Shown: positions 1 to 5,187 of the stretch, piece by piece
How the letters are laid out: each line of letters starts with the position of its first letter
Position numbering within the stretch: the stretch's first letter is position 1
Assembly (NCBI GenBank): GCA_018882545.1
Contig: VERS01000200.1
Coordinates: forward strand, 1 to 5,187
Reading direction: 5' to 3'
DNA from: Mycobacterium sp.
Lineage (GTDB): Bacteria > Actinomycetota > Actinomycetes > Mycobacteriales > Mycobacteriaceae
Length of the DNA stretch: 5,187 nucleotides
Made by a program: the position numbers and the translations under genes
The notes under the pieces: model-generated
Told to the model about the DNA's origin: nothing
Databases searched by the model: none
What the model saw: only the letters and a program-made list of their open reading frames with translations

Positions 1-224
1 GTGATATCCAGTTCAGCGGCCTCGACGGTCCGGTGCATGCGGTGTTCATCCGCGCGCCCTGGGTCGAGCGGGTCGGCCCGGAGGTGGAGGTACTGGCCCG
101 GGCCGGGGATCACATCGTCGCCGTCCGCCAGGGCCGGGTGCTGGCCACCGCCTTCCACCCCGAGGTGACCGGCGACCGCCGGGTGCACCAGCTGTTCGTC
201 GACATGGTCACTGGTCAGGCGTAG
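1..224 (+). CDS. pdxT: PdxT, glutaminase subunit of pyridoxal 5'-phosphate synthase (3' part only)
   Basis: Only the last 73 residues are in the window; the first whole codon is at base 3 and the stop is TAG at 222-224. PdxT hydrolyses glutamine and channels ammonia to PdxS, which builds pyridoxal 5'-phosphate from ribose 5-phosphate and glyceraldehyde 3-phosphate; both are cytosolic. The fragment contains the family's FIRAP motif (about 45-59) and, near the C-terminus, AFHPEVTGD (about 150-176). In that motif the His (codon 156-158) and Glu (codon 162-164) are the second and third members of the Cys-His-Glu glutaminase triad. The catalytic Cys would lie upstream of the window. The ending (HxxF, then about ten residues) matches the normal PdxT C-terminus, so the gene looks intact at this end. 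The family is usually about 190-200 residues. A class-I amidotransferase of another pathway is possible in principle, but the FIRAP plus FHPExTGD pairing is typical of PdxT. Confidence 0.93.
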   Translation, partial: DIQFSGLDGPVHAVFIRAPWVERVGPEVEVLARAGDHIVAVRQGRVLATAFHPEVTGDRRVHQLFVDMVTGQA

Positions 225-230
225 CGGATC

Positions 231-240
231 GGCGGCCGCC
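231..240. repeat. 10-bp perfect palindrome after pdxT
   Basis: GGCGGCCGCC reads the same on both strands and lies 6 bases after the pdxT stop codon. As RNA it could form only about 3 base pairs around a 4-base loop, and no T-run follows, so it is a poor terminator candidate. In DNA this GC-rich it may be chance. No function is assigned. Confidence 0.3.
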
Positions 241-271
241 CAAACACACCTGAGCCGAGGTGCCGCATCGC

Positions 272-277
272 TACGGT
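272..277 (+). promoter_or_regulatory. candidate -10 element for a leaderless transcript of the thiamine-diphosphate enzyme
   Basis: TACGGT fits the mycobacterial SigA -10 pattern TAnnnT. Its last T is 7 bases before the A of the ATG at 284, so transcription would be expected to start at or next to the start codon. That is the usual geometry of leaderless mycobacterial genes. No convincing -35 hexamer is seen about 17 bases upstream, which is common in this group. An alternative reading of the same bases is a weak Shine-Dalgarno (GGTGA, 275-279), but the gap of 4 bases to ATG is short. This is inference from motif and spacing only. Confidence 0.4.
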
Positions 278-283
278 GAAACG

Positions 284-1984
284 ATGTCCGAGACCCACCC
301 GGCCCGCACCGGCGCCGATGTTCTGCTCCGGCAGTTGGACCAACAGGGCGTCGACTGCATCTTCGCCTCACCCATCGCCGTCATGGCACCGGTCTGGGAG
401 TCACTGGCGCGACGCGGAGCCGGCGACGGCCCCCGCTACTTTCGGTGCCGGCACGAGCTGTTAGCGGTCAGCCTGGCCGCGGGCTACTACAAGGCCACCG
501 GGCGCAGTCAGGTCGTGTTCCTGCCGAGTTCCCTCGGCGTGCAGAACGGGTCGATGGGGCTGCACGCTGCCCTGCAGGAACGCATCCCGATGACCGTGTT
601 GTCTCCCGACACCCTCAGCTACGGTGAGGATCCCGACGCCGACCCCGGTCCGGAATGGCCCTCGCTGCTTGTCGATCTGGTGGGTCCGGCCCGCAACGCC
701 GAAGCCGTCGTCAAGTGGACCCACCGCGCGCGAACGCCCTCGGAGTTGGTCCACGAACTGCGACGGGCGTGTTTTATCGCGCAGTCGGTGCCACTGGGCC
801 CGACGATGCTGGAGATTCCGGTCGACCTGCTGATGACCGCCGGACCGACCGAGGTAGCAGTCTGGGTGCCACCCGTTCCGGTTGTCGCGCCGCCGGGGCA
901 GATCGACGAGGTCGCAAGGATCCTGTCCGATGCGGCGAACCCGGTGATCATCACCGAGCACGGTGGGCGCACCGATCAGGAGCGCGGCGCACTGGTCGCC
1001 ATCGCAGAGTGCCTGTCGGCGCCGGTGTTCGAGTTCATGATGCCCGCCTACCACAACTTCCCGCGCGCGCATCCGTTGTACGGTGCCGGTCCCGTGGAAG
1101 AGGTGATCGGCGAGGCCGACGCCGTCCTGCTGGCCGGCTGTAACGCGCCCTGGCACCCACCACACCAGCCCCTGGCGTCGGGCTGCGCGGTCATCCACCT
1201 CGACGAGGATCCGCTGCGGCCGCGTTCGGCTTACTGGGGGTACCCGACCACCCATGTGGTGCCCGGCAGCGTCGGTCCCAACCTAGACGCGCTGGCAACC
1301 GCAGTGACGTCCCGCAAGACCGACCGGCCCGGCCGCGCCGAGCATTGGGCGCGCCACTCCGCGGCGGTACGCGAGAAGGGTCGCAACGCGGCCGACGAAG
1401 CACACAGCAGTGCAACGGATTTCGTTCCCGCCGCCGATCTCTTCGCGGCGCTGCATGACGTCCTGCCGGATGACGCGATCTGCGTCGACGAGATCGTCGC
1501 GCAGGTGCCCCAGATGATCCAGTTCCTCTACGAACGCAAACCGTTCACCCAGTTCCGTGGCTGGGCCGGCGCCCTGGGGACGAGCCTGGGCACCGCACTG
1601 GGGGCCAAACTCGCCCGGCCGGAGCAGACGGTGGTCGCCATCGTCGGCGACGGCGCGTGGCACTACAACCCGGTACCGGCCGCGCTGGGCTTCGCCCAGG
1701 AGTACGGGCTGCCTCTGCTGATCGTGTTGTGCGACAACGAGCAGTACGCCTCCCAGACCTGGAATGTGCTGCGGTACTACCCCGACAGCGACGCGGTTCG
1801 CGACCACAACTTCGTCGGCGACGTCATTGCTCCCACACCCGACTACGTGAAAATGGTTGAGGCCTATGGCGGAACCGGGGAGCGGGTGAGCACACCCGAC
1901 GCCCTCGGGCCCGCCGTGCGACGGGCGGTGCAGGCCGTCCGGGGCGGCCGGACGTTTCTGCTCGACGTCATGGTGCGACCCTGA
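284..1984 (+). CDS. thiamine-diphosphate-dependent enzyme, acetolactate synthase/benzoylformate decarboxylase superfamily, substrate unknown
   Basis: The product is a 566-residue cytosolic protein, the usual length for this superfamily, with three domains in the usual order. The N-terminal pyrimidine-binding domain (about 8-180) carries the cofactor-activating Glu58 in RHELLAV, followed by AAGYYKATG. The central domain (about 205-345) includes NPVIITEHGG and a typical IHLDEDPLRPR strand. The C-terminal diphosphate-binding domain (about 380-560) has GDG at 455-457 and Asn485 after 27 residues, the Mg-diphosphate motif GDG-X24-27-N. A stretch resembling the family's GALG...LGAKLA precedes it. 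The protein probably decarboxylates a 2-oxo acid, or transfers the resulting aldehyde unit, but the substrate cannot be read. The usual GxPG turn near residue 27 is replaced by FASPIAV. The position of benzoylformate decarboxylase's catalytic His70 appears to be a Pro (about 81), so that activity is unlikely. ATG at 284 was chosen over an in-frame GTG at 260 because the domain begins soon after it and a -10-like element sits between the two starts. The gene lies 59 bases after pdxT. Confidence 0.88.
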   Translation: MSETHPARTGADVLLRQLDQQGVDCIFASPIAVMAPVWESLARRGAGDGPRYFRCRHELLAVSLAAGYYKATGRSQVVFLPSSLGVQNGSMGLHAALQERIPMTVLSPDTLSYGEDPDADPGPEWPSLLVDLVGPARNAEAVVKWTHRARTPSELVHELRRACFIAQSVPLGPTMLEIPVDLLMTAGPTEVAVWVPPVPVVAPPGQIDEVARILSDAANPVIITEHGGRTDQERGALVAIAECLSAPVFEFMMPAYHNFPRAHPLYGAGPVEEVIGEADAVLLAGCNAPWHPPHQPLASGCAVIHLDEDPLRPRSAYWGYPTTHVVPGSVGPNLDALATAVTSRKTDRPGRAEHWARHSAAVREKGRNAADEAHSSATDFVPAADLFAALHDVLPDDAICVDEIVAQVPQMIQFLYERKPFTQFRGWAGALGTSLGTALGAKLARPEQTVVAIVGDGAWHYNPVPAALGFAQEYGLPLLIVLCDNEQYASQTWNVLRYYPDSDAVRDHNFVGDVIAPTPDYVKMVEAYGGTGERVSTPDALGPAVRRAVQAVRGGRTFLLDVMVRP

Positions 1985-2104
1985 GCGGGCTCAGTGCCGT
2001 CGTGGCGTAAATCGTTGGTCACGGCGGGTGGCGTGCCTGCTCGGCGGGGTCGCGGCAGGTGGCGGCCGGCGTCGGGGCTCTCGGTAGGGCTCGGATCGCC
2101 GCAG

Positions 2105-2110
2105 TAGACT
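2105..2110 (+). promoter_or_regulatory. candidate -10 element of the yebC promoter
   Basis: TAGACT fits the mycobacterial TAnnnT -10 pattern and would place the transcription start near 2117, giving a leader of about 35 bases before the yebC ATG. The surrounding 167-base gap (1985-2151) is long enough for a separate promoter. No recognisable -35 element is present near 2082-2087. Apart from this site, a weak stem (2034-2040 with 2055-2061) and the ribosome binding site, I see nothing in the gap. Confidence 0.45.
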
Positions 2111-2140
2111 CAGCGGCGCATCAATCGGCACAGACGGCAG

Positions 2141-2147
2141 GTGAGGG
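2141..2147 (+). promoter_or_regulatory. ribosome binding site of yebC
   Basis: GTGAGGG is a purine-rich Shine-Dalgarno match ending 4 bases before the ATG at 2152. It decides the start: the open frame runs upstream to about 2059, but that extension has no such site and would add 31 residues before the conserved MSGHSKW N-terminus. Confidence 0.7.
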
Positions 2148-2151
2148 ACCA

Positions 2152-2907
2152 ATGAGCGGCCATTCGAAGTGGGCTACCACCAAGCACAAGAAAGCCGTCG
2201 TCGACGCCAAGCGCGGCAAACTGTTCGCCAAGCTGATCAAGAACATCGAGGTCGCCGCCCGGACCGGCGGCGGGGACCCGGACGGCAACCCCACCCTGTG
2301 GGACGCCATCGCCAAAGCCAAGAAGTCCTCGGTTCCCAACGACAACATCGAACGGGCCCGCAAACGAGGCGCCGGTGAAGAGGCCGGCGGCGCGGACTGG
2401 CAGAACATCACCTACGAGGGCTACGGCCCCAACGGCGTCGCGGTCCTGGTCGAATGCCTGACCGACAACCGCAACCGGGCGGCCAGCGAGGTCCGGGTTG
2501 CGATGACCCGCAACGGGGGAAATATGGCCGATCCGGGTTCGGTGGCCTACCTGTTCGCCCGCAAGGGCGTGGTCATCCTGGAGAAGAACGGCCTGTCCGA
2601 GGACGACGTCCTGCTGGCCGTCCTCGACGCCGGGGCCGAGGAGGTCAACGACCTCGACGACAGCTGGGAGATCATCTGCGAGCCGACCGACCTGGTCGCG
2701 GTGCGCACCGCCCTGCAGGACGCCGGGATCGACTATGACTCCGCCGAGGCCAGCTTCCAGCCCTCCGTCACCGTCCCGGTAGACCTCGACGGAGCCCGCA
2801 AAGTGCTCAAACTGGTCGACGCGCTGGAAGACAGCGACGACGTGCAGGACGTCTACACCAACATCGACATCCCCGACGACGTGGCCGCCCAGCTCGACGA
2901 CGACTGA
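2152..2907 (+). CDS. yebC: YebC/PmpR/TACO1 family protein, probable translation factor
   Basis: The 251-residue protein has the family's usual length and begins with the hallmark [15 protein letters not shown] basic helical segment follows ([18 protein letters not shown], 20-37). Further family signatures are [10 protein letters not shown] (60-69), [10 protein letters not shown] (88-97), [12 protein letters not shown] (104-115) and [14 protein letters not shown] (122-135). The C-terminal half is strongly acidic and ends in DDD. The family was long annotated as a DNA-binding transcriptional regulator. More recent work on bacterial YebC and mitochondrial TACO1 indicates a ribosome-associated factor that helps synthesis through polyproline and similar stalling stretches. 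The regulator label should therefore be treated with caution. The gene is followed by two adjacent in-frame TGA stops (2905-2910). Linkage of yebC to ruvC is widespread in bacteria, but here a permease gene separates them. Identification of the family is secure; the precise role is inferred. Confidence 0.96.
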   Translation: MSGHSKWATTKHKKAVVDAKRGKLFAKLIKNIEVAARTGGGDPDGNPTLWDAIAKAKKSSVPNDNIERARKRGAGEEAGGADWQNITYEGYGPNGVAVLVECLTDNRNRAASEVRVAMTRNGGNMADPGSVAYLFARKGVVILEKNGLSEDDVLLAVLDAGAEEVNDLDDSWEIICEPTDLVAVRTALQDAGIDYDSAEASFQPSVTVPVDLDGARKVLKLVDALEDSDDVQDVYTNIDIPDDVAAQLDDD

Positions 2908-2914
2908 TGATTCA

Positions 2915-2936
2915 CCGGAGCGGCCACCGACTCCGG
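2915..2936 (+). terminator. strong GC-rich hairpin just after yebC, possible tail-less terminator
   Basis: CCGGAG (2915-2920) pairs perfectly with CTCCGG (2931-2936). Inside it, CGG (2921-2923) can pair with CCG (2927-2929), leaving a CCA loop and one bulged A at 2930, for 9 base pairs in total. It begins 4 bases after the second yebC stop codon. No T-run follows (the next bases are CAGTTGCCG), so it is not a classical intrinsic terminator. Such U-less hairpins are common after mycobacterial genes and their activity is disputed. It could instead protect the yebC mRNA 3' end or shape the leader of the permease that starts 23 bases later. Confidence 0.4.
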
Positions 2937-2959
2937 CAGTTGCCGTCGATGATGCCGCA

Positions 2960-4372
2960 ATGACGGCGGACACCCTTCACGACGGCGGGAAACTGCGCCC
3001 CCGCCACGTCACCATGATCACCCTCGGCGGGATCATCGGGGCAAGCCTGTTCGTCGGATCCGGCAACGTCGTGCGCTCGGTCGGGCCGGCCGCGGTGGTG
3101 AGCTACCTCATCGGCGGCCTGCTGGTCTTCCTCGCGATGCGAATGCTCGGTGAGATGGCGGCGGCCCGGCCGGTGGTCGGGTCGTTCATGGAGTATGCCC
3201 GCGAAGGCCTGGGAGACTGGGCGGCCTACATCGTCGGCTGGCTCTACTGGTACTTCTGGGTCGGCGTGATCGCGTTCGAGTCGGTCGTGGGCGGCGCCAT
3301 CCTCAACGGCTGGTTCCCGGACCTGCCGACCTGGCTGTTCTCGGTGCTGTTGCTGCTGGTGTTCACCGTGACCAACCTGGTGTCGCTGCGCTCGTTCGGC
3401 GAGGTGGAGTTCTGGCTTGCCAGCGTGAAAGTGCTTGCCATCGTGGCATTTCTGGGCATCGGCACGCTCTACGCCTTCGGGCTGTGGCCGAAGTCGCAGT
3501 TCTCGATCCACAACCTGTGGCAGCATGGCGGATTCGCGCCGCACGGCATCTGGCCGGTGATCGCCGGTGTGGCGCTGGTCATCTTCTCCTACTTCGGCAC
3601 CGAGATCGCGGTGATGGCCGCGGCGGAATCGGTGGATCCGGCCAAGGGCGTGCGGCAGGCCACCAGCACGGTGATCTGGCGGATCCTGTTGTTCTTCGTC
3701 GGCGGCGTGCTGATCATCGCCACCGTCGTGCCCTGGAACCAGTTGCCTGACCCCAAGGAGATCGCGCCGTTCGCCTACATCTTCCAGCTGTTCGGACTGC
3801 CCGGCGCGAAGGCGTTCATGACGGCGGTCATCCTCACCGCCGTCTGCTCGGTGCTGAACTCCGGCCTGTACTCGGCGGCGCGCATGTTCGCCGCCCTGGC
3901 CGACGACGGGTTCGCCCCCCGCATCGTCGCGACGCGCACCCGCGGCGTGCCCGTCGTGGCCGTGCTGGCATCCACGTTGGGCGGCTACCTGGCCGTTGCA
4001 GTCAACTACGCGGCGCCCGCCACCGGGATATTCGACTTCATCATGAACTCCGCGGGCCTGGTGGCGCTGTTCGTATACGCGTTCATCGCGCTGACCCAGA
4101 TGCGACTGCGCGACAAGATGACCGCCGAGCAGACGGCTGAGCTCAAATTGAAGATGTGGCTGCACCCCTGGCTGGCGATCCTGGTGATCGCCGCGGTCGT
4201 CGGTGTCCTCGCGGTGATGCTGCTCGAGGAGACGGGGCGGGTCCAGGTGTGGACGAGCCTGATCTCGGTGGCGGTGCTCATCGTCTGCTGGCCGCTGGCC
4301 AGGCGTTCGGTGGCCAGACGGTCCGGACACTTCGAGGACATCGCCGAGGACCTCGACTACGGCGGTCACTGA
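2960..4372 (+). CDS. amino acid permease of the APC superfamily, AAT family (GabP-like)
   Basis: This 470-residue integral membrane protein has about 12 hydrophobic segments, near residues 17-37, 42-60, 87-113, 124-142, 152-174, 195-217, 238-257, 284-304, 330-348, 356-379, 402-422 and 428-446. It is expected to import an amino acid or GABA-like compound by proton symport across the cytoplasmic membrane. Family motifs include the helix-1 substrate-backbone motif GGIIGASLFVGSG (23-35), MLGEMAAARPVVGSF (62-76) and GWLYWYFWV (93-101). FGTEIAVMAAAES (212-224) and the loop SAARMFAALADDGFAP (305-320) also match. The closest memory match is to GABA/proline-type permeases (GabP, ProY), but substrate cannot be assigned from sequence. 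The tail (about 447-470) is cytoplasmic and acidic. ATG at 2960 gives a normal short N-terminus but has no clear Shine-Dalgarno; a later ATG at residue 19 would cut into helix 1 and is unlikely. It follows yebC by 52 bases and precedes ruvC by 99. No breaks are seen. Confidence 0.93.
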   Translation: MTADTLHDGGKLRPRHVTMITLGGIIGASLFVGSGNVVRSVGPAAVVSYLIGGLLVFLAMRMLGEMAAARPVVGSFMEYAREGLGDWAAYIVGWLYWYFWVGVIAFESVVGGAILNGWFPDLPTWLFSVLLLLVFTVTNLVSLRSFGEVEFWLASVKVLAIVAFLGIGTLYAFGLWPKSQFSIHNLWQHGGFAPHGIWPVIAGVALVIFSYFGTEIAVMAAAESVDPAKGVRQATSTVIWRILLFFVGGVLIIATVVPWNQLPDPKEIAPFAYIFQLFGLPGAKAFMTAVILTAVCSVLNSGLYSAARMFAALADDGFAPRIVATRTRGVPVVAVLASTLGGYLAVAVNYAAPATGIFDFIMNSAGLVALFVYAFIALTQMRLRDKMTAEQTAELKLKMWLHPWLAILVIAAVVGVLAVMLLEETGRVQVWTSLISVAVLIVCWPLARRSVARRSGHFEDIAEDLDYGGH

Positions 4373-4403
4373 GCCGGCAGCCCGGGTGTGTCTGTGCACG
4401 GGA

Positions 4404-4426
4404 ATGTCGCCGATCCCCGTTACAGT
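4404..4426 (+). promoter_or_regulatory. candidate PafBC-type (RecA-independent) DNA-damage promoter of ruvC
   Basis: TACAGT (4421-4426) fits the -10 pattern TAnnnT and is followed by C at 4429, as in the published mycobacterial RecA-independent damage motif (tTGTCRGTG-N8-TAgcNTNNC, recalled from the literature). ATGTCGCCG at 4404-4412 matches 6 of the 9 upstream positions, including the TGTCR core, and the spacer is exactly 8 bases. The predicted transcription start is about 4433, leaving a leader of about 39 bases. The -10 call is fairly good; the activator assignment is weaker because three upstream positions differ. Confidence 0.5.
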
Positions 4427-4427
4427 A

Positions 4428-4443
4428 TCGAACAGCTGTTCGT
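4428..4443 (+). promoter_or_regulatory. LexA operator (SOS box) of the ruvCA(B) operon
   Basis: TCGAACAGCTGTTCGT matches the mycobacterial/Gram-positive SOS box TCGAAC-N4-GTTCGA at 11 of the 12 defined bases, the last base being T rather than A. The inner 14 bases (4429-4442) are a perfect palindrome. The site begins 2 bases after the -10 element and covers the predicted transcription start (about 4433), so bound LexA would block initiation. It ends 28 bases before the ruvC GTG. As I recall, ruvC belongs to the LexA regulon in M. tuberculosis, which agrees. Confidence 0.88.
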
Positions 4444-4460
4444 AGGCGGTTGGGCGCGGA

Positions 4461-4466
4461 AAGGGA
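4461..4466 (+). promoter_or_regulatory. ribosome binding site of ruvC
   Basis: AAGGGA, within the longer purine run GGAAAGGGAA (4458-4467), ends 5 bases before GTG at 4472. It supports the GTG start over an open-frame extension to 4388. That extension would put the LexA operator and the -10 element inside the coding region and add residues not found in RuvC. Confidence 0.75.
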
Positions 4467-4471
4467 ACCGA

Positions 4472-5029
4472 GTGCGGGTGATGGGCGTGGATCCGGGGTT
4501 GACCCGCTGCGGCCTGTCGGTGATCGAAAGCCGGGGCGGCCGGCAGGTGATCGCCCTGGATGTCGATGTGGTGCGGACGCCGTCGGACGAGCCGCTGGCC
4601 CGCCGGCTGATGACCATCAGCGACACCGTCGAGCACTGGATGGACACCCACCTGCCGGACGTCATCGCGATCGAGCGGGTGTTCGCCAACTCCAACGCCA
4701 ACACCGCGATGGGCACCGCGCAGGCCGGCGGAGTCATCGCCCTGGCCGCGGCCCGGCGGCACATCGACGTCCACTTCCACACCCCCAGTGAGGTCAAGGC
4801 CGCTGTGACCGGCAACGGCCGGGCCGACAAGTCCCAGGTGACCACGATGGTCACCAGAATCCTTGCGCTGCAACAGAAACCGACCCCCGCCGATGCCGCC
4901 GACGCGTTGGCACTGGCGATCTGCCACTGCTGGCGCGCACCGATGATCGACCGGATGGCCGAAGCCGAAAAACTGGCCGCCGAGCAGCGCCGCGCCTACC
5001 GGGCTCGCCTGAAGGCGGCCCGGGCATGA
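4472..5029 (+). CDS. ruvC: RuvC, crossover-junction endodeoxyribonuclease (Holliday junction resolvase)
   Basis: The 185-residue cytosolic nuclease resolves four-way DNA junctions by paired nicks, acting as a dimer with the RuvAB branch-migration motor in recombinational repair. The four metal-binding acidic residues of the RNase H-like fold are visible: Asp7 in [12 protein letters not shown], Glu68 in IAIERVF, and Asp141 and Asp144 in [14 protein letters not shown]. The glycine-rich [14 protein letters not shown] (81-94) and [18 protein letters not shown] (103-120) are typical, the latter being part of the DNA-binding surface. Length matches the mycobacterial protein, which it resembles closely from memory. 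The start is GTG, with a good ribosome binding site 5 bases upstream. The stop TGA (5027-5029) overlaps the ruvA ATG. Expression is probably induced by DNA damage through the SOS box and the damage-type promoter just upstream. Confidence 0.97.
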   Translation: MRVMGVDPGLTRCGLSVIESRGGRQVIALDVDVVRTPSDEPLARRLMTISDTVEHWMDTHLPDVIAIERVFANSNANTAMGTAQAGGVIALAAARRHIDVHFHTPSEVKAAVTGNGRADKSQVTTMVTRILALQQKPTPADAADALALAICHCWRAPMIDRMAEAEKLAAEQRRAYRARLKAARA

Positions 5030-5187
5030 TCGCCTCCGTGCGTGGTGAGGTTCTGGAGATCGCTCTTGACCATGCGGTGATCGAGGCCTCCGGTGTCGGC
5101 TACACGATCATGGCCACCCCGTCGACGCTGGCCACCCTGCGCCGGGGTGTCGAAGCGCGCCTGATCACCGCGATGATTGTCCGGGAG
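5026..5187 (+). CDS. ruvA: RuvA, Holliday junction branch-migration subunit (5' part only)
   Basis: The first 54 codons are present and the gene is cut by the window edge. RuvA binds the junction as a tetramer, holds it in an open square form and loads the RuvB helicase rings. The visible N-terminal OB-fold reads [28 protein letters not shown], then [17 protein letters not shown], matching the family's usual MIxxxRGxV...ExxGVGY pattern and very close to mycobacterial RuvA. ATG at 5026 overlaps the ruvC TGA in the sequence ATGA, so translation is probably coupled to ruvC. A weak GAAGG (5011-5015) lies 10 bases upstream within ruvC. By analogy, ruvB should follow just outside the window. Confidence 0.97.
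   Translation, partial: MIASVRGEVLEIALDHAVIEASGVGYTIMATPSTLATLRRGVEARLITAMIVRE

Noticed and set aside
461..1807. Minus-strand open frames antisense to the thiamine-diphosphate enzyme
   Set aside because: Arg/Gly/His-rich shadow translations with no family motif; the + strand frame has clear cofactor-binding motifs throughout.
284..1984. Naming the gene acetolactate synthase (ilvB) or benzoylformate decarboxylase (mdlC)
   Set aside because: Only superfamily-level motifs are shared; the GxPG turn and the decarboxylase His appear to be missing, and there is no ilvN/ilvC or mandelate-pathway context.
2034..2061. Possible terminator stem after the thiamine-diphosphate enzyme gene (TGCCTGC with GCAGGTG)
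   Set aside because: Five Watson-Crick plus two wobble pairs around a 14-base loop with no T-run; it is too weak to call in DNA this GC-rich.
2059..2151. 31-residue N-terminal extension of YebC
   Set aside because: The family starts at MSGHSKW, a good ribosome binding site precedes that ATG, and the extension would span the likely promoter.
2110..2973. Minus-strand open frame of 287 codons antisense to yebC
   Set aside because: Low-complexity Val/Gly/Asp-rich translation mirroring the yebC codons; there is no credible domain, and yebC on the other strand is certain.
4388..4471. Extended N-terminus of RuvC from an upstream GTG
   Set aside because: It would contain the -10 element and LexA operator, lacks a ribosome binding site, and RuvC normally begins directly at the (M/V)RVMGVDPG strand.
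2912..4927. Very long open frame (671 codons) on the minus strand, antisense to the permease and ruvC
   Set aside because: Its translation is rich in His, Arg, Gln, Asp and Gly with no hydrophobic core or known motif, which is typical of the antisense shadow of GC-rich coding DNA. It spans two well-identified genes and an operator region.

Overview
The window is high-GC DNA (roughly two thirds G+C by eye) with gene content and protein sequences that fit a mycobacterium, probably an environmental Mycolicibacterium or Mycobacterium species. The main support is that RuvC, RuvA, YebC and the PdxT C-terminus read very close to the Mycobacterium tuberculosis proteins as I remember them. A mycobacterial-type LexA box and TAnnnT-type -10 elements also fit. 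All six genes lie on the + strand and cover most of the window.

Layout from left to right. (1) The 3' end of pdxT, the glutaminase subunit of pyridoxal-phosphate synthase. (2) A complete thiamine-diphosphate-dependent enzyme of the acetolactate synthase/benzoylformate decarboxylase superfamily, of unknown substrate. (3) A 167-base gap with a likely promoter, then yebC, now viewed as a translation factor. (4) A 52-base gap holding a strong hairpin, then a 12-helix amino acid permease of the GabP-like APC family. (5) A 99-base gap holding a DNA-damage control region. (6) ruvC, overlapping by 4 bases (ATGA) with ruvA, which runs off the right edge. Together these begin the ruvCAB Holliday-junction operon.

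The housekeeping backbone is pdxT - yebC - ruvC - ruvA. From memory, pdxT and yebC are adjacent in M. tuberculosis, and yebC and ruvC are neighbours in many bacteria, including E. coli. The thiamine-diphosphate enzyme and the permease therefore look like lineage-specific insertions into two slots of a conserved neighbourhood. No mobile-element remnants are visible around either gene.

The most informative regulatory region lies upstream of ruvC. A near-consensus mycobacterial SOS box (TCGAAC-N4-GTTCGT) overlaps the predicted transcription start of a -10 element (TACAGT). Exactly 8 bases upstream of that -10 is a partial match to the RecA-independent (PafBC-type) damage-promoter motif. This suggests two-input DNA-damage control of ruvCAB. 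I see no CRISPR array, RNA gene, insertion sequence or clearly new multi-gene system. The least explained item is the thiamine-diphosphate enzyme, which lacks some signature residues of its characterised relatives.
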